This document shows positions 20,961 to 33,323 of a stretch of 64,000 nucleotides of DNA, in pieces (position 1 is the first letter of the stretch; each line of letters starts with the position of its first letter). The position numbers and the translations under genes are program-made. The stretch comes from Mesorhizobium sp. (lineage in GTDB: Bacteria; Pseudomonadota; Alphaproteobacteria; Rhizobiales; Rhizobiaceae), in the NCBI RefSeq assembly GCF_004963255.1, contig NZ_SUGA01000002.1:142770-206769 (forward strand). Reading direction: 5' to 3'. Under the pieces are notes generated by a model. It was not told where the DNA came from, made no database searches, and saw only the letters and a program-made list of their open reading frames with translations.

Positions 20961-21137
20961 ATGCAACGGATAGCGAGTTTTCTACGTGACGATTCCGGAG
21001 CAACGGCCATCGAGTATGGTTTGATTGCAGCGCTTATCGCCTTGGGAATCATGGTTGGGGCAACCTCACTGGGCGGCGCGCTAAATGCCGAGTTTGTGTC
21101 GATCGCCACCACGCTTAACGGCGCCGGCTCACCGTGA
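20961..21137 (+). CDS. Flp family type IVb pilin
   Basis: 58 residues, too short for usual gene-finding cut-offs. The protein begins MQRIASFLRDDSGATAIEYG and continues LIAALIALGIMVGA, matching Flp/Fap pilins: a short basic leader, the DDSGATAIEYGLIAALIA core with the Glu and Tyr conserved in this family, and one hydrophobic helix. Flp pilins are cleaved by prepilin peptidase CpaA and assembled by the Tad machinery for surface attachment. No tad/cpa gene is in the window, so this is an orphan copy inside the tRNA-bounded element. Its start has only a weak ribosome site (GAAAG). Confidence 0.85.
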   Translation: MQRIASFLRDDSGATAIEYGLIAALIALGIMVGATSLGGALNAEFVSIATTLNGAGSP

Positions 21138-21261
21138 GGGTGCCCTAGGCTTTGCAACGGTTCCCACCTGGCCACCCCGCATGGCCGGTACAGCACAGCC
21201 CCAAACCCCGGTGCGCATCGCTGTCGTGCCCGGCGGCGGGCTTTTTACACCCGTCGGGAGG

Positions 21262-21283
21262 TTTCTGTGCCATTTCTGTGCCA
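21262..21283. repeat. 11-base tandem repeat near the tRNA end of the element
   Basis: TTTCTGTGCCA occurs twice head to tail at 21262-21272 and 21273-21283, 36 bases from the tRNA 3' end and inside the element. Short direct repeats in this position are typical of integrase arm-binding sites. Confidence 0.55.
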
Positions 21284-21318
21284 CGCGGCACAAGGGCTTA
21301 GCCAAGTTATTGAAAGGA

Positions 21319-21393
21319 TGGTGGGCGTGACAAGGATTGAACTTGTGACCCCTGCAATGTCAATGCAGTGCTCTCCCGCTGAGCTACACGCCC
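21319..21393 (-). tRNA. tRNA-Val(GAC)
   Basis: Read on the minus strand, the gene starts GGGCGTGTAGCTCAGC and ends with encoded CCA. Acceptor stem GGGCGTG pairs with CACGCCC; the anticodon loop TTGACAT is closed by CTGCA/TGCAG and gives anticodon GAC (valine). T-loop is TTCAATC. Length 75 with CCA. The 3' end faces the small element at 19742-21319, and a 3' half copy lies at its far end. Confidence 0.95.
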
Positions 21394-21511
21394 ATCCGAC
21401 GCCGCGCATACACCACTTTTGATCCGGCACGTCAATAGCGGGAATGTGGAAAGACGGCTTCCGTTTGTCGCATCGGCAAAGCGCCTGCCGATGCGAGGAT
21501 CGATGCAGGCC

Positions 21512-21877
21512 TCAGGCTGCCTGCAGCATCTTCTCGACCTCGTTGACGAGATCGCGCAGGTGGAAGGGCTTCGACAGCACCTTGGCGTCCTTGGGCGCCT
21601 TGGAATCGGGATTGAGCGCGACGGCGGCGAAGCCGGTGATGAACATCACCTTGAGGTCGGGGTCGATCTCGGTGGCGCGGCGGGCAAGCTCGATGCCGTC
21701 CATCTCCGGCATGACGATGTCGGTCAGGAGCAGCGAGAAGGGCTCCTCGCGCAGCCGCTCATAGGCGCTGGCGCCGTTGTCGAAATCGCTTACCTGGTAA
21801 CCGGCGCGTTCCAGCGCCTTGACGAGGAAGCGGCGCATATCATCATCGTCTTCCGCCAGCAGAATGCGTGCCATCAT
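21512..21877 (-). CDS. cpdR: CpdR-type single-domain response regulator
   Basis: 121 residues (120 if the second ATG is used), receiver domain only. Acidic pocket EDDDD at 9-13, phospho-acceptor Asp-53 in LLTDIVMPEMDG and Lys-103 in LSKPF. The whole chain, including TGFAAVALNPDSKAPKDAKV, matches CpdR of Caulobacter and Sinorhizobium. CpdR, when unphosphorylated by the CckA-ChpT relay, helps ClpXP find cell-cycle substrates and affects CtrA turnover. It lies divergent to the N-formylglutamate amidohydrolase gene, a neighbourhood seen in other rhizobia. Confidence 0.94.
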   Translation of the reverse strand: MMARILLAEDDDDMRRFLVKALERAGYQVSDFDNGASAYERLREEPFSLLLTDIVMPEMDGIELARRATEIDPDLKVMFITGFAAVALNPDSKAPKDAKVLSKPFHLRDLVNEVEKMLQAA

Positions 21878-22087
21878 GTCCCGTCCGAATCACCCGCCCC
21901 AAGCCTGCCGCCGGGCTAGGCCGTTAACCATCCTGTATATGAGATGGAGCCGGTAAACATCAAGTGAATGAAGGGCATGCCAGATGCGGTTCGAGGCGCG
22001 GTTTTGCCGCCTGAAATGCTGGACATGCCGCACGCAAGGTGGCAAGTTTTGCGTCATGACGCAGTGCTTCATTCTGGTTCATAAAAA

Positions 22088-22981
22088 TTGAAGACGGCAG
22101 CCGAGGATTTTTCGGTCGTTCCACCCTTCGAAATCCGATCGGGCGCCGAGCAGCGCGTCCCTTTCCTGTTCAACTCACCGCATAGCGGTCGCCACTATCC
22201 GGAGCGGTTCCTGGCCATGGCGCGGCTCGACCGCAACGCCATCCGCCGGTCGGAGGACTGCTATGTCGAGGAGCTGTTCGGCGGCGCCGTGCCGCTCGGC
22301 GCGCCGCTGTTGGCGGCGAACTTTCCGCGCGCTTATCTCGACGTCAACCGCGAGCCCTGGGAACTCGATCCGCGCATGTTCGCGGAGCCGGTGCCGTCCT
22401 TCTGCAACATCCGCTCGGCGCGTGTCGCCGGCGGGTTGGGCACCGTGCCGAAACTGGTCGGCGAGGGGCTCGACATCTATCCCGGCCGGCTGCCTTTGGC
22501 CGAGGCCGTCGCGCGCATCGAAGCGGTGTACAAGCCTTATCACGAGACGCTGAAGCGGCTCCTGACCAGGACGCATGCCAGGTTCGGCTATGCCGTGCTG
22601 ATCGACTGCCATTCGATGCCGGCATCGATCCGCGTCGGCGACAATGGCGTTCGGCCCGACTTCATCATCGGCGACCGGTTCGGCATCTCGGCCTCGCCCG
22701 CGCTCACCGAGATGGCGATCAGCCTGCTTGTCGGCATGGGCTACACGGTCGCGCACAACAAGCCCTATGCCGGCGGTTTCATCACCGAGCATTACGGCCG
22801 ACCGGCGCGGCATCTGCATGCGCTGCAAATCGAGGTCAATCGCGGGCTTTACATGGACGAGCGGACGTTCCAGAAATCGGCCGGCTTCGACGCCCTGGCT
22901 TGCGACCTGACCCGCTTCTCGGCCGATCTGATGTCGATGCCCGACCATCATTTCGTCGATTTGCCGCTTGCGGCGGAATGA
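22088..22981 (+). CDS. N-formylglutamate amidohydrolase
   Basis: 297 residues if the TTG at 22088 is the start; no upstream ATG is in frame and the next ATG would remove the conserved NSPHSGRHYP block near residues 29-38, so the TTG or a nearby rare start must be used. Other family blocks are RRSEDCYVEELF near 50-61, DVNREPWELDPRMF near 92-105 and IDCHSMPAS near 178-186. The family hydrolyses N-formyl-glutamate in histidine use; in alphaproteobacteria members outside hut clusters may act on other N-formyl or N-acyl amino acids. hisN follows on the same strand. Confidence 0.88.
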   Translation: MKTAAEDFSVVPPFEIRSGAEQRVPFLFNSPHSGRHYPERFLAMARLDRNAIRRSEDCYVEELFGGAVPLGAPLLAANFPRAYLDVNREPWELDPRMFAEPVPSFCNIRSARVAGGLGTVPKLVGEGLDIYPGRLPLAEAVARIEAVYKPYHETLKRLLTRTHARFGYAVLIDCHSMPASIRVGDNGVRPDFIIGDRFGISASPALTEMAISLLVGMGYTVAHNKPYAGGFITEHYGRPARHLHALQIEVNRGLYMDERTFQKSAGFDALACDLTRFSADLMSMPDHHFVDLPLAAE

Positions 22982-23006
22982 CGGCGCGCCCGAGTTCTTG
23001 ATAAAC

Positions 23007-23050
23007 GCAATTCCGGACGGAAAACCGCTTCACGCTTTTCCTCGATTGCT
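23007..23050. repeat. RIME-like intergenic palindrome
   Basis: GCAAT...GGAAAACCGCTTCACGC...TTTTCC...ATTGC forms a hairpin whose core (AAAACCGCTTCACGCTTTT) is shared with the copies near 37.1, 46.06 and 47.3 kb. Such elements are scattered between genes in rhizobia. Confidence 0.6.
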
Positions 23051-23116
23051 CGAAAAAAAGACCGCATCGTTTTCACGACACGGTCGAAGTCTAGGGAGGA
23101 AACGCCCAAGGAGGGC

Positions 23117-23191
23117 ATGGACAGGAAAACCTGTCCGATGACAAAATTATTGTGCGGCGCACAAATGTCAATCGACAGCTGGGTTTTTTAA
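23117..23191 (+). CDS. Possible 24-residue leader peptide
   Basis: ATG 23117 to TAA 23191, preceded by AAGGAGGGC, one of the strongest ribosome sites in the area. The peptide is MDRKTCPMTKLLCGAQ followed by MSIDSWVF; no His-run is present, so it is not an obvious histidine attenuator. The hairpin GGACAGG/CCTGTCC overlaps its start codon. It may be chance or a short regulatory frame ahead of hisN. Confidence 0.3.
   Translation: MDRKTCPMTKLLCGAQMSIDSWVF
23150..23164. promoter_or_regulatory. 15-base palindrome upstream of hisN
   Basis: TTGTGCGGCGCACAA is a perfect inverted repeat (6-base arms, 3-base centre). A related string, TTTTGTCGCACAAAA, lies upstream of gltB near 28330-28346. No known regulator is assigned. 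Confidence 0.45.
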
Positions 23192-23329
23192 TTCAATATG
23201 ATGTGGAAATTCCGCTTCGGCGGTTCAGTTGTGGCATTACGGCAACAGAAAGCGGGCGCCTGAGCGGTCTTCAGCGCGCCTGTTCTGCGAGAAAGAGCGG
23301 CTGGCAAGAGCCGCGATGGGGAGAGCGAC

Positions 23330-24103
23330 TTGGATATCAGCACCGATTTCATGCGGCGCATAGCGCATGCCGCCGCAGCGGAAACCTTGCCGCGCTTCCG
23401 CAGCCAGGGGGTGGTCGCCAACAAGGAGGCGGGAAGCTTCGACCCGGTCACGGAGGCCGATCGCGAAGCCGAGCGCGCGATCCGGACGCTGATCTCCGCC
23501 GAATATCCCGAGCATGGCATTCTCGGCGAAGAACATGGCAGCCAGAACATCACCAGCCGGCATGTCTGGGTGATCGACCCGATCGACGGCACCCGCGCCT
23601 TCATTTCCGGCCTTCCGGTCTGGGGAACGCTGGTCGGGTTGACCGCAGACGGCGACGCGGTTGCCGGCATGATGTCGCAACCCTTCACCGGCGAGCTGTT
23701 CTATGCCAACGCATCCGGCTCGCACTATGAAGGACCGGGCGGCCCGCGCAGGCTCTCGACCCGCAAGACGACCGACCTCGCGCAAGCGACGCTGTTCACG
23801 ACCACGCCTGCCCTGTTCAAGGGCGAGGCGCGCAAGCGCTACGACCAGTTCGAGACGAAGGTCCAACTCGCCCGCTACGGAACCGACTGCTACGCCTTCG
23901 CCATGGTGGCCGCGGGCTGTGTCGACATCGTCGCCGATCCGGGCTTGAAGCCCTACGACATCGTCGCGCTGATCCCGATCATCGAGAAGGCCGGCGGCGT
24001 CGTCACCACTTTCGAAGGCGGCCCGGCGGAGAAGGGCGGCGATATATTGGCTGCGGCGACGCCGGAGCTGCATGCCGCGGCAATGGCGGCGCTGCGCGGT
24101 TGA
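23330..24103 (+). CDS. hisN: Histidinol-phosphatase, inositol monophosphatase family
   Basis: 257 residues from a TTG preceded by GGGGAG; the next ATG is seven codons in. Metal-site motifs of the family are all present: Glu-67 in GEEHG, DPIDGT at 83-88 and the C-terminal Asp in GLKPYDIVALIPI near 205. The overall pattern (DPVTEADREAE, FISGLPVWGTL) matches the HisN-type histidinol-phosphatase of alphaproteobacteria, which makes histidinol from histidinol phosphate in place of the HisB phosphatase. The neighbouring N-formylglutamate amidohydrolase links to histidine metabolism, though one makes and the other degrades. Confidence 0.88.
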   Translation: MDISTDFMRRIAHAAAAETLPRFRSQGVVANKEAGSFDPVTEADREAERAIRTLISAEYPEHGILGEEHGSQNITSRHVWVIDPIDGTRAFISGLPVWGTLVGLTADGDAVAGMMSQPFTGELFYANASGSHYEGPGGPRRLSTRKTTDLAQATLFTTTPALFKGEARKRYDQFETKVQLARYGTDCYAFAMVAAGCVDIVADPGLKPYDIVALIPIIEKAGGVVTTFEGGPAEKGGDILAAATPELHAAAMAALRG

Positions 24104-24136
24104 TTCATCCCCGCCGCAGCCTGGTTTCGATTGCGA

Positions 24137-25093
24137 TCAGGGAGCGTCGCCGGTGCCTGGAATGAAGGCATCGAAGGCGGCGAGCAACTGCTCGCGGTAG
24201 ATGTCCCTCTCCTGCAGGATTTCGTGCTCGGCGCCGTCGATCATCAACAGCGAGCCGACGCGCAATTTCCTGGCATAGGCTTCCACGGCCTTGGTCGAGA
24301 CCACTCGGTCGGCGCCGGCGGCGACGATCAGCATCGGCACCTTGACCCTTGCCATGAAATCCGGATCGCTGACGGCTTCCGCGGCCGCGGCTGCGGCCTT
24401 CAGCCAGCGGATGGTCGGGCCGCCGAGCGCGAGCTGCGGCCAGTCCTCGTAGATCCTGACATTGCGCCGGTAGCGCTCGGGATCGGAAGTCACCTTGTTC
24501 ACCTCGAAAGCCGGCGGCACTTTCGGCCGCGGACCGATCGCCGCGTAGAGCCAGCCGAGACCCAGCGCGCAGAAGATCGCGCATACGCGCCGCACGGTGG
24601 CGATCGAGACCGGCATGTCCGGCACCTCCAGAAAAGGCGCGAGCAGCACCATGCGCCGCACCCGGTTGACCATCGACGGCGAGGCAAGCAGCGCAATCAC
24701 CGCCCCGGTCGAGTGGGCGAGGATATAATAGGGGCCGCGGCAGTCGGGCAGCACGATCTCCTCGAAAAATTGCTCGAGGTCGCGCGCATAGTCGCGGAAG
24801 CTGCGGACATGGCCGCGCTGGCGGTCGCGCAGCAGGCGGCTGGAATCGCCCTGGCCGCGCCAGTCGAGGATAGCGACGCCGAAGCCGCGATCGGCGAGAT
24901 CGCGGATGGTCTCGAAATATTTCTCGATGCACTCGTTGCGCCCGGTCAGCAGAACCACCGTGCCCAGCAGCGGGCGGGCGACGGCGGCAAAGACGCCGTA
25001 GCGGATCTTCTTGCCGTCGGGCGTGGTGAAGAAGCCGCCCGCGGCATTCCGCGGCGCGGGATTGTCCTCGGTCAGATGGAAAAAATCCGTCAT
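24137..25093 (-). CDS. Alpha/beta hydrolase, lysophospholipase-like
   Basis: 318 residues from the ATG at 25093 (MTDFFHLTEDNPAPRN); longer frames upstream have no family support. A serine hydrolase nucleophile elbow lies at AHSTGA with Ser-128 (GHSxG with the first Gly replaced by Ala), the acid in AAGADRVVS and the His in GAEHEIL. DWRGQGDSSR near 78-87 is the oxyanion-side block of PldB/monoglyceride lipase-like enzymes. No signal peptide, so it acts in the cytoplasm or at the membrane surface on lysophospholipids or monoacylglycerols. It converges with hisN. Confidence 0.88.
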   Translation of the reverse strand: MTDFFHLTEDNPAPRNAAGGFFTTPDGKKIRYGVFAAVARPLLGTVVLLTGRNECIEKYFETIRDLADRGFGVAILDWRGQGDSSRLLRDRQRGHVRSFRDYARDLEQFFEEIVLPDCRGPYYILAHSTGAVIALLASPSMVNRVRRMVLLAPFLEVPDMPVSIATVRRVCAIFCALGLGWLYAAIGPRPKVPPAFEVNKVTSDPERYRRNVRIYEDWPQLALGGPTIRWLKAAAAAAEAVSDPDFMARVKVPMLIVAAGADRVVSTKAVEAYARKLRVGSLLMIDGAEHEILQERDIYREQLLAAFDAFIPGTGDAP

Positions 25094-25210
25094 TCGGCGA
25101 GTCGCTGGTTGTTCTTTGCCCGAGCGGGCAAGGCGTCGGCATGGTGATAGACGGCCAGGCGGCAAAAGCAAAGGCGCCGCGAGGATTTACGCAACCGCCT
25201 TGAAATGGGA

Positions 25211-25243
25211 AGGCCGGAAGTGCCTGCGGCGCACTTCCGGCCT
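25211..25243. repeat. Perfect 13-base inverted repeat
   Basis: AGGCCGGAAGTGC at 25211-25223 pairs with 25231-25243 around a 7-base loop. It lies upstream of both divergent genes, so it is not an ordinary terminator for either. Confidence 0.7.
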
Positions 25244-25418
25244 CTGTCGATCCGGGAGGAAGGGACGTTGCACCCGGTTCGGCCTCGTCGCGGCGCGGGA
25301 TTGCAGGCCGCTTGTCGGTCATCTTGGTTTAGAGCTTAATGCCGGCAGGCTGAACGGATGCCGAAGCTGCGGTTCATCCGCCGTTCATCAACTTGGCCGC
25401 ATTGCGGCGCCGAAAAGC

Positions 25419-25448
25419 CTTGAAATGGGTTTTTGAGCTTCCCAAATG
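25419..25448 (+). promoter_or_regulatory. Possible RpoH (sigma-32) promoter of hsp20
   Basis: CTTGAA at 25419-25424, a 16-base spacer, then CCCAAATG at 25441. This resembles the alphaproteobacterial RpoH promoter pattern (CTTGAA, then a C-rich/AT-rich -10). It would put the transcript start about 100 bases before the hsp20 start, leaving room for the RNA thermometer. Confidence 0.5.
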
Positions 25449-25454
25449 AAGGTT

Positions 25455-25558
25455 GCGGCCGCCGATTGTCGGGGTCGCTGGCCTATCCGGAACGCCTTTC
25501 GAGGGTTTCGCACCAGGTCATACGCAAACCATGTTGCTCAACAGGAGAACACCTCATG
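25455..25558 (+). ncRNA. ROSE-like RNA thermometer in hsp20 5' leader
   Basis: Just before the start codon the leader reads TTGCTCAACAGGAG. The UUGCU followed closely by the Shine-Dalgarno sequence is the hallmark of ROSE elements, in which UUGCU pairs with the ribosome site through an unstable bulged helix that opens with heat. The GC-rich sequence before it (GGTTGCGGCCGCCG onwards) can fold into the upstream helices. Rhizobial small heat-shock genes are the best-known place for ROSE elements. The full fold was not computed. Confidence 0.65.
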
Positions 25559-26023
25559 CGTCACGTCGATTTTTCCCCGCTTTATCGTTCGACCGTCGGC
25601 TTCGACCGGCTGTTCACCATGCTCGATTCGCTCGGCCAGCCCGAGACCGCGCAGACCTATCCGCCCTATAACATCGAGCGCACCGGCGAGAACGCCTATC
25701 GCATCTCGATGGCCGTTGCTGGCTTCTCGGAAGACGAGATCTCGATCGAAGCCCACCGCAACGTGCTGACCGTCAAGGGCGAGCGCAAGGAAGAGGGTAA
25801 TGGCGAGGGTTCCGAGCTGCTCTATCGCGGCATTGCCTCACGCGCTTTCGAGCGCCGCTTCCAGCTCGCCGACCATGTCGAGGTCGAGGGCGCCACGCTG
25901 AAGAACGGCCTGCTCTTCGTCGACCTCAAGCGCAACATTCCCGAGGAGCTGAAGCCGCGCAAGATCGCGATTACCCAGTCCTCGGACAAGGCCAAGCAGA
26001 TCGAGGCGAAAGCGGCCGCGTAA
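25556..26023 (+). CDS. Hsp20 family small heat-shock protein
   Basis: 155 residues from ATG 25556, preceded by AGGAG. The alpha-crystallin domain covers about residues 37-135, with FSEDEISIEAHRNVLTVKGERKE, given here as FSEDEISIEAHRN and VLTVKGERKE, and the C-terminal ADHVEVEGATLKNGLLFVDL. It is the class A (IbpA-like) type: RHVDFSPLYRSTVGFDRLF at the start, split as RHVDFSPL and STVGFDRLF. It holds unfolding proteins in a refoldable state under heat stress. The leader carries a probable RNA thermometer, and a strong terminator follows. Confidence 0.94.
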   Translation: MRHVDFSPLYRSTVGFDRLFTMLDSLGQPETAQTYPPYNIERTGENAYRISMAVAGFSEDEISIEAHRNVLTVKGERKEEGNGEGSELLYRGIASRAFERRFQLADHVEVEGATLKNGLLFVDLKRNIPEELKPRKIAITQSSDKAKQIEAKAAA

Positions 26024-26060
26024 TCCGCGGTTCAGACGACGTCTCCCTCCCGAGACGAAA

Positions 26061-26086
26061 GCGGCGCCGAGAGGCGCCGCTTTTTT
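26061..26086 (+). terminator. Rho-independent terminator of hsp20
   Basis: GCGGCGCC, loop GAGA, GGCGCCGC, then six T. A textbook intrinsic terminator 37 bases after the hsp20 stop codon. Confidence 0.92.
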
Positions 26087-26119
26087 GTGACCCGGCGACG
26101 TGTTTTTCTGCTTGGCCCG

Positions 26120-27010
26120 TTACCGGCGCTTTGCCGCGACAACGGCCTGGACGTTCTGCCGGTGGACGATTTCGTATGGCGCGAAAAACTTAACCGCCGT
26201 CGTTGCAAACATGTCGGCGCCGAAGGTCTTCAGATCCTGTTTCGCTAGATCCGGGTCTTGCCGGCAGGCAAGCAGCTTTCGGACATAAGCCTCGGCCGCC
26301 GCGATGATGCTTCTGTCATAGCCGCCGGCTTCGATCGCCTCGAAGGAGCCGTGGTTGGGCAGGATCCGGTCGAAGCGCCAGCCGGCCATGCGCTCGAGGT
26401 CGACCAGATGTTTGTCGAGGCGTTCCGGTTCCGAAACATAGGTGACTGAGTCCTCCAGCGTGTCGCCTGCCAGAAGCAGGCCGGCGTCGGGCATCAGCAG
26501 CACCGTGCCGTCGTGGCTGTGGATTTCGACCTGGCGCAGTTCGATCGCGATCGCTCCGACCGTCAGGCTTAGACTGTCCTCAAACGTCCTGTTTGGCAGC
26601 ACGAGCGGCTTGATCGGCGGATTGCCGCTCTCGATGTCGGCCCGACCGCGTCGGAGTGCCGCGGCGGTGAGGCGGTTGGCGATGATCTCGCAATCCGCAA
26701 ACACCTCGTTGCCGGCGATATGGTCGTCATGCCAGTGACTGAGCACGACGCGTATCGAGGTCACGCCCATGTCCTCGAGCGTTTGCCGGATGAAGCGAGC
26801 ATGCGGAGGGGAGATGTGCGTGTCGTAGACGAGCGCCTGCGATCCGTCGACGATCGCATAGGCGCAGATACCGAGCGTGTAGGCGCCGTCGTCCAGCCAG
26901 TTCGGCTCGTCCGACCAGATTCGCGCGCCGAGGCGGCCATCGTAGAAGCCGAGCACGTTTGGCATCGGGCGGATCAGTCGCATCGTCGAACCGAGAGCCG
27001 GTCTGGTCAT
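26120..27010 (-). CDS. MBL-fold metallo-hydrolase
   Basis: 296 residues from the ATG at 27010 (MTRPALGSTMRLI); an ATG nine codons later is also possible. The zinc motif is SHWHDDHIAG (HxHxDH) with a second-shell LLLAGDT and a later His in LPNHGSFE. The spacing fits stand-alone hydrolases of the beta-lactamase fold; the substrate is unknown. Missing a clear signal peptide, it is probably cytoplasmic. It starts 25 bases after the stop of the threonine-aldolase-like gene and may share its transcript. Confidence 0.85.
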   Translation of the reverse strand: MTRPALGSTMRLIRPMPNVLGFYDGRLGARIWSDEPNWLDDGAYTLGICAYAIVDGSQALVYDTHISPPHARFIRQTLEDMGVTSIRVVLSHWHDDHIAGNEVFADCEIIANRLTAAALRRGRADIESGNPPIKPLVLPNRTFEDSLSLTVGAIAIELRQVEIHSHDGTVLLMPDAGLLLAGDTLEDSVTYVSEPERLDKHLVDLERMAGWRFDRILPNHGSFEAIEAGGYDRSIIAAAEAYVRKLLACRQDPDLAKQDLKTFGADMFATTAVKFFAPYEIVHRQNVQAVVAAKRR

Positions 27011-27035
27011 CCGGTTGGTCCCCGATTGCTGCAGT

Positions 27036-28085
27036 TCACGCAATCAGTTGGCCAAAACGGTCGACTTCGTTGGCCGTCGTGGCGAAGCTGGTGACGAAGC
27101 GATAGAGCAATTCGTCCTCGCCGATATGGCCGTCGAAGCTATGCGGCTTATGCCAGTCATAGAACGTTGCGCCCGCGGTCTGCAGCTTTTCGGCGTCGGT
27201 CTTCTTCATCACCGCGAACACCTCGTTCGCCTGCGGCAGCCAGGCCAGCTTGGCGGTTGCCGAGTCCTCGATCGCCGCCGCCAGGCGCGCGGCCATGGCA
27301 TTGGCGTGGCGGGCGATGTCCAGCCACAGTCCATCCTTGAAGTAGGCGTCGAACTGGGCGGCGATGAAGCGCGACTTGGAAAACAGCTGCGCGGCCCGCT
27401 TGCGCAGGAAAGCCATCTCCTTGGCAAGATCGAGATCGAACAGCACTATCGCCTCGGCGCACCAGCACCCGTTTTTCGTGCCGCCGAAGGAAACGATATC
27501 GACGCCGCGCTTCCAGGTCATTTCGGCGGGCGTTGTCTCAAGCGCCACCAGCGCGTTGGCAAAACGGGCGCCGTCCATATGCAGCGGCAAGGAATACCGC
27601 TTTGCAATCTGCGAAATCGCGCAAATATCGTCTAGCCCATAGACCGTGCCGACTTCGGTCGACTGAGTAATCGAGATTGCTGTCGGGCGTCCCCAATGAA
27701 CGATGTTGGGAGCGAAGCGGGCGATTACCCGTTCAAGGTTGTGGGGTTCCATCTTGCCCAGCGCGCCATCGACTGCATGGAGGCGCGAGCCGCTACTGAA
27801 ATATTCGGGCGCGCCGCATTCGTCCTCAATGACGTGCGACTCGCGATGCGCAAAGGAAATGCCGCCGGGTCTCCCATAGGCAGCCAGCGAAAGCGCGTTG
27901 GCCGCGGTGCCGGTGGCAACGAAGAACACCGCGACCTCGCGTTCGAAAATCTCGCTGAACTGCCGGTAGACCGCGCGGTCAAGTTCGCCATCGCCATAAG
28001 CGGTCGAAAAGCCGCCGGCATTGGCCGACAGCCCGGCAGCGATATTCGAATGGACGCCCGCCCAGTTGTCGGAAGCAAAGAACAT
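27036..28085 (-). CDS. Threonine aldolase family PLP enzyme (low-specificity L-threonine aldolase-like)
   Basis: 349 residues starting MFFASDNWAGVHSNI at 28085; the longer frame adds 49 residues without family support. Pyridoxal phosphate would bind Lys-204 in SFGGTKNGCW, with the DGAR motif at 171-174 and GTGTAAN near 58-64 holding the cofactor phosphate. The family splits L-threonine or allo-threonine into glycine and acetaldehyde, and related beta-eliminating lyases share the fold. The C-terminal RFVTSFATTANEVDRFG is typical of the short bacterial form. MBL gene follows. Confidence 0.9.
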   Translation of the reverse strand: MFFASDNWAGVHSNIAAGLSANAGGFSTAYGDGELDRAVYRQFSEIFEREVAVFFVATGTAANALSLAAYGRPGGISFAHRESHVIEDECGAPEYFSSGSRLHAVDGALGKMEPHNLERVIARFAPNIVHWGRPTAISITQSTEVGTVYGLDDICAISQIAKRYSLPLHMDGARFANALVALETTPAEMTWKRGVDIVSFGGTKNGCWCAEAIVLFDLDLAKEMAFLRKRAAQLFSKSRFIAAQFDAYFKDGLWLDIARHANAMAARLAAAIEDSATAKLAWLPQANEVFAVMKKTDAEKLQTAGATFYDWHKPHSFDGHIGEDELLYRFVTSFATTANEVDRFGQLIA

Positions 28086-28575
28086 CGAGAGGTCCGTATC
28101 GTGATTGCCAGAAGCGGCGGGACTTGACCGCTTCGGCGGGAGAAGCGCAAGGGCCAATCGCCGGCAAAGCGGTGAAGCCAGCGCATCGCCTTGAAAGCCC
28201 GGACCAAAGCTTGCGTTTCCAGTGTTCGTCACGAAATTTTGTGTCGCGTCACGTCCAAGTTTTTTGTGAATCGGTCTTGTATAGGTCCCTGATTTCTGCC
28301 ATAAAAAATTTAGGACAGTAGTGCTGTCTTATTTTGTCGCACAAAACAGGCTGGACTGGCGTATCATTGCTGCCATTCCGGCCATTGTCGCGAGCGGCGG
28401 GTAGACGGCCCGGCTCTGGCCTGTACGATACCGGATGCGAACCGGGCGTATAGCCGTATGGTTCGATGAATTTCGCGAGACGTGCAGCAAGGATCAAGGG
28501 GAAGCCCTATGCTCCCCAAGGCAAACCAGCGCCCTGAGACAGTCGGGGCCAAGGTGGAGAACGGAGGATAGGACG
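28086..28575. other. Divergent promoter region between threonine aldolase-like gene and gltB
   Basis: 490 bases with no gene seen. It is AT-rich between 28240 and 28350, where promoters for both directions are expected, and contains AGGACAGTAGTGCTGTCTT (inverted arms GACAG/CTGTC) at 28312-28330 and TTTTGTCGCACAAAA just after it. Either could be a regulator site for glutamate synthase; none is identified. Confidence 0.5.
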
Positions 28576-33312
<4,737 letters not shown>

Positions 33313-33323
33313 GCATCGGGCAT

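Larger units (their letters stand above)
22982..23329. other. Intergenic region before hisN, with repeats and hairpins
   Basis: Contains a RIME-like hairpin (23007-23050), the stem GGACAGG/CCTGTCC (23119-23136), and the 15-base palindrome TTGTGCGGCGCACAA at 23150-23164. A 24-codon frame at 23117-23191 with a good AAGGAGG site precedes hisN and could be a leader peptide. Confidence 0.55.
25094..25555. other. Intergenic region between hydrolase and hsp20 genes
   Basis: Holds a perfect 13-base hairpin at 25211-25243 (AGGCCGGAAGTGC and its complement, 7-base loop, no T-run), a heat-shock-like promoter near 25419-25447 and a ROSE-like leader. GCCTTGAAATGGG occurs twice, at 25197-25209 and 25417-25429. 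Confidence 0.6.

Noticed and set aside
19742..21319. A complete genomic island or prophage at tRNA-Val
   Set aside because: Only 1.6 kb lies between the repeats and no integrase, excisionase or cargo module is seen; called a remnant instead.
21245..21430. A 61-residue minus-strand frame across tRNA-Val
   Set aside because: It reads straight through the tRNA gene.
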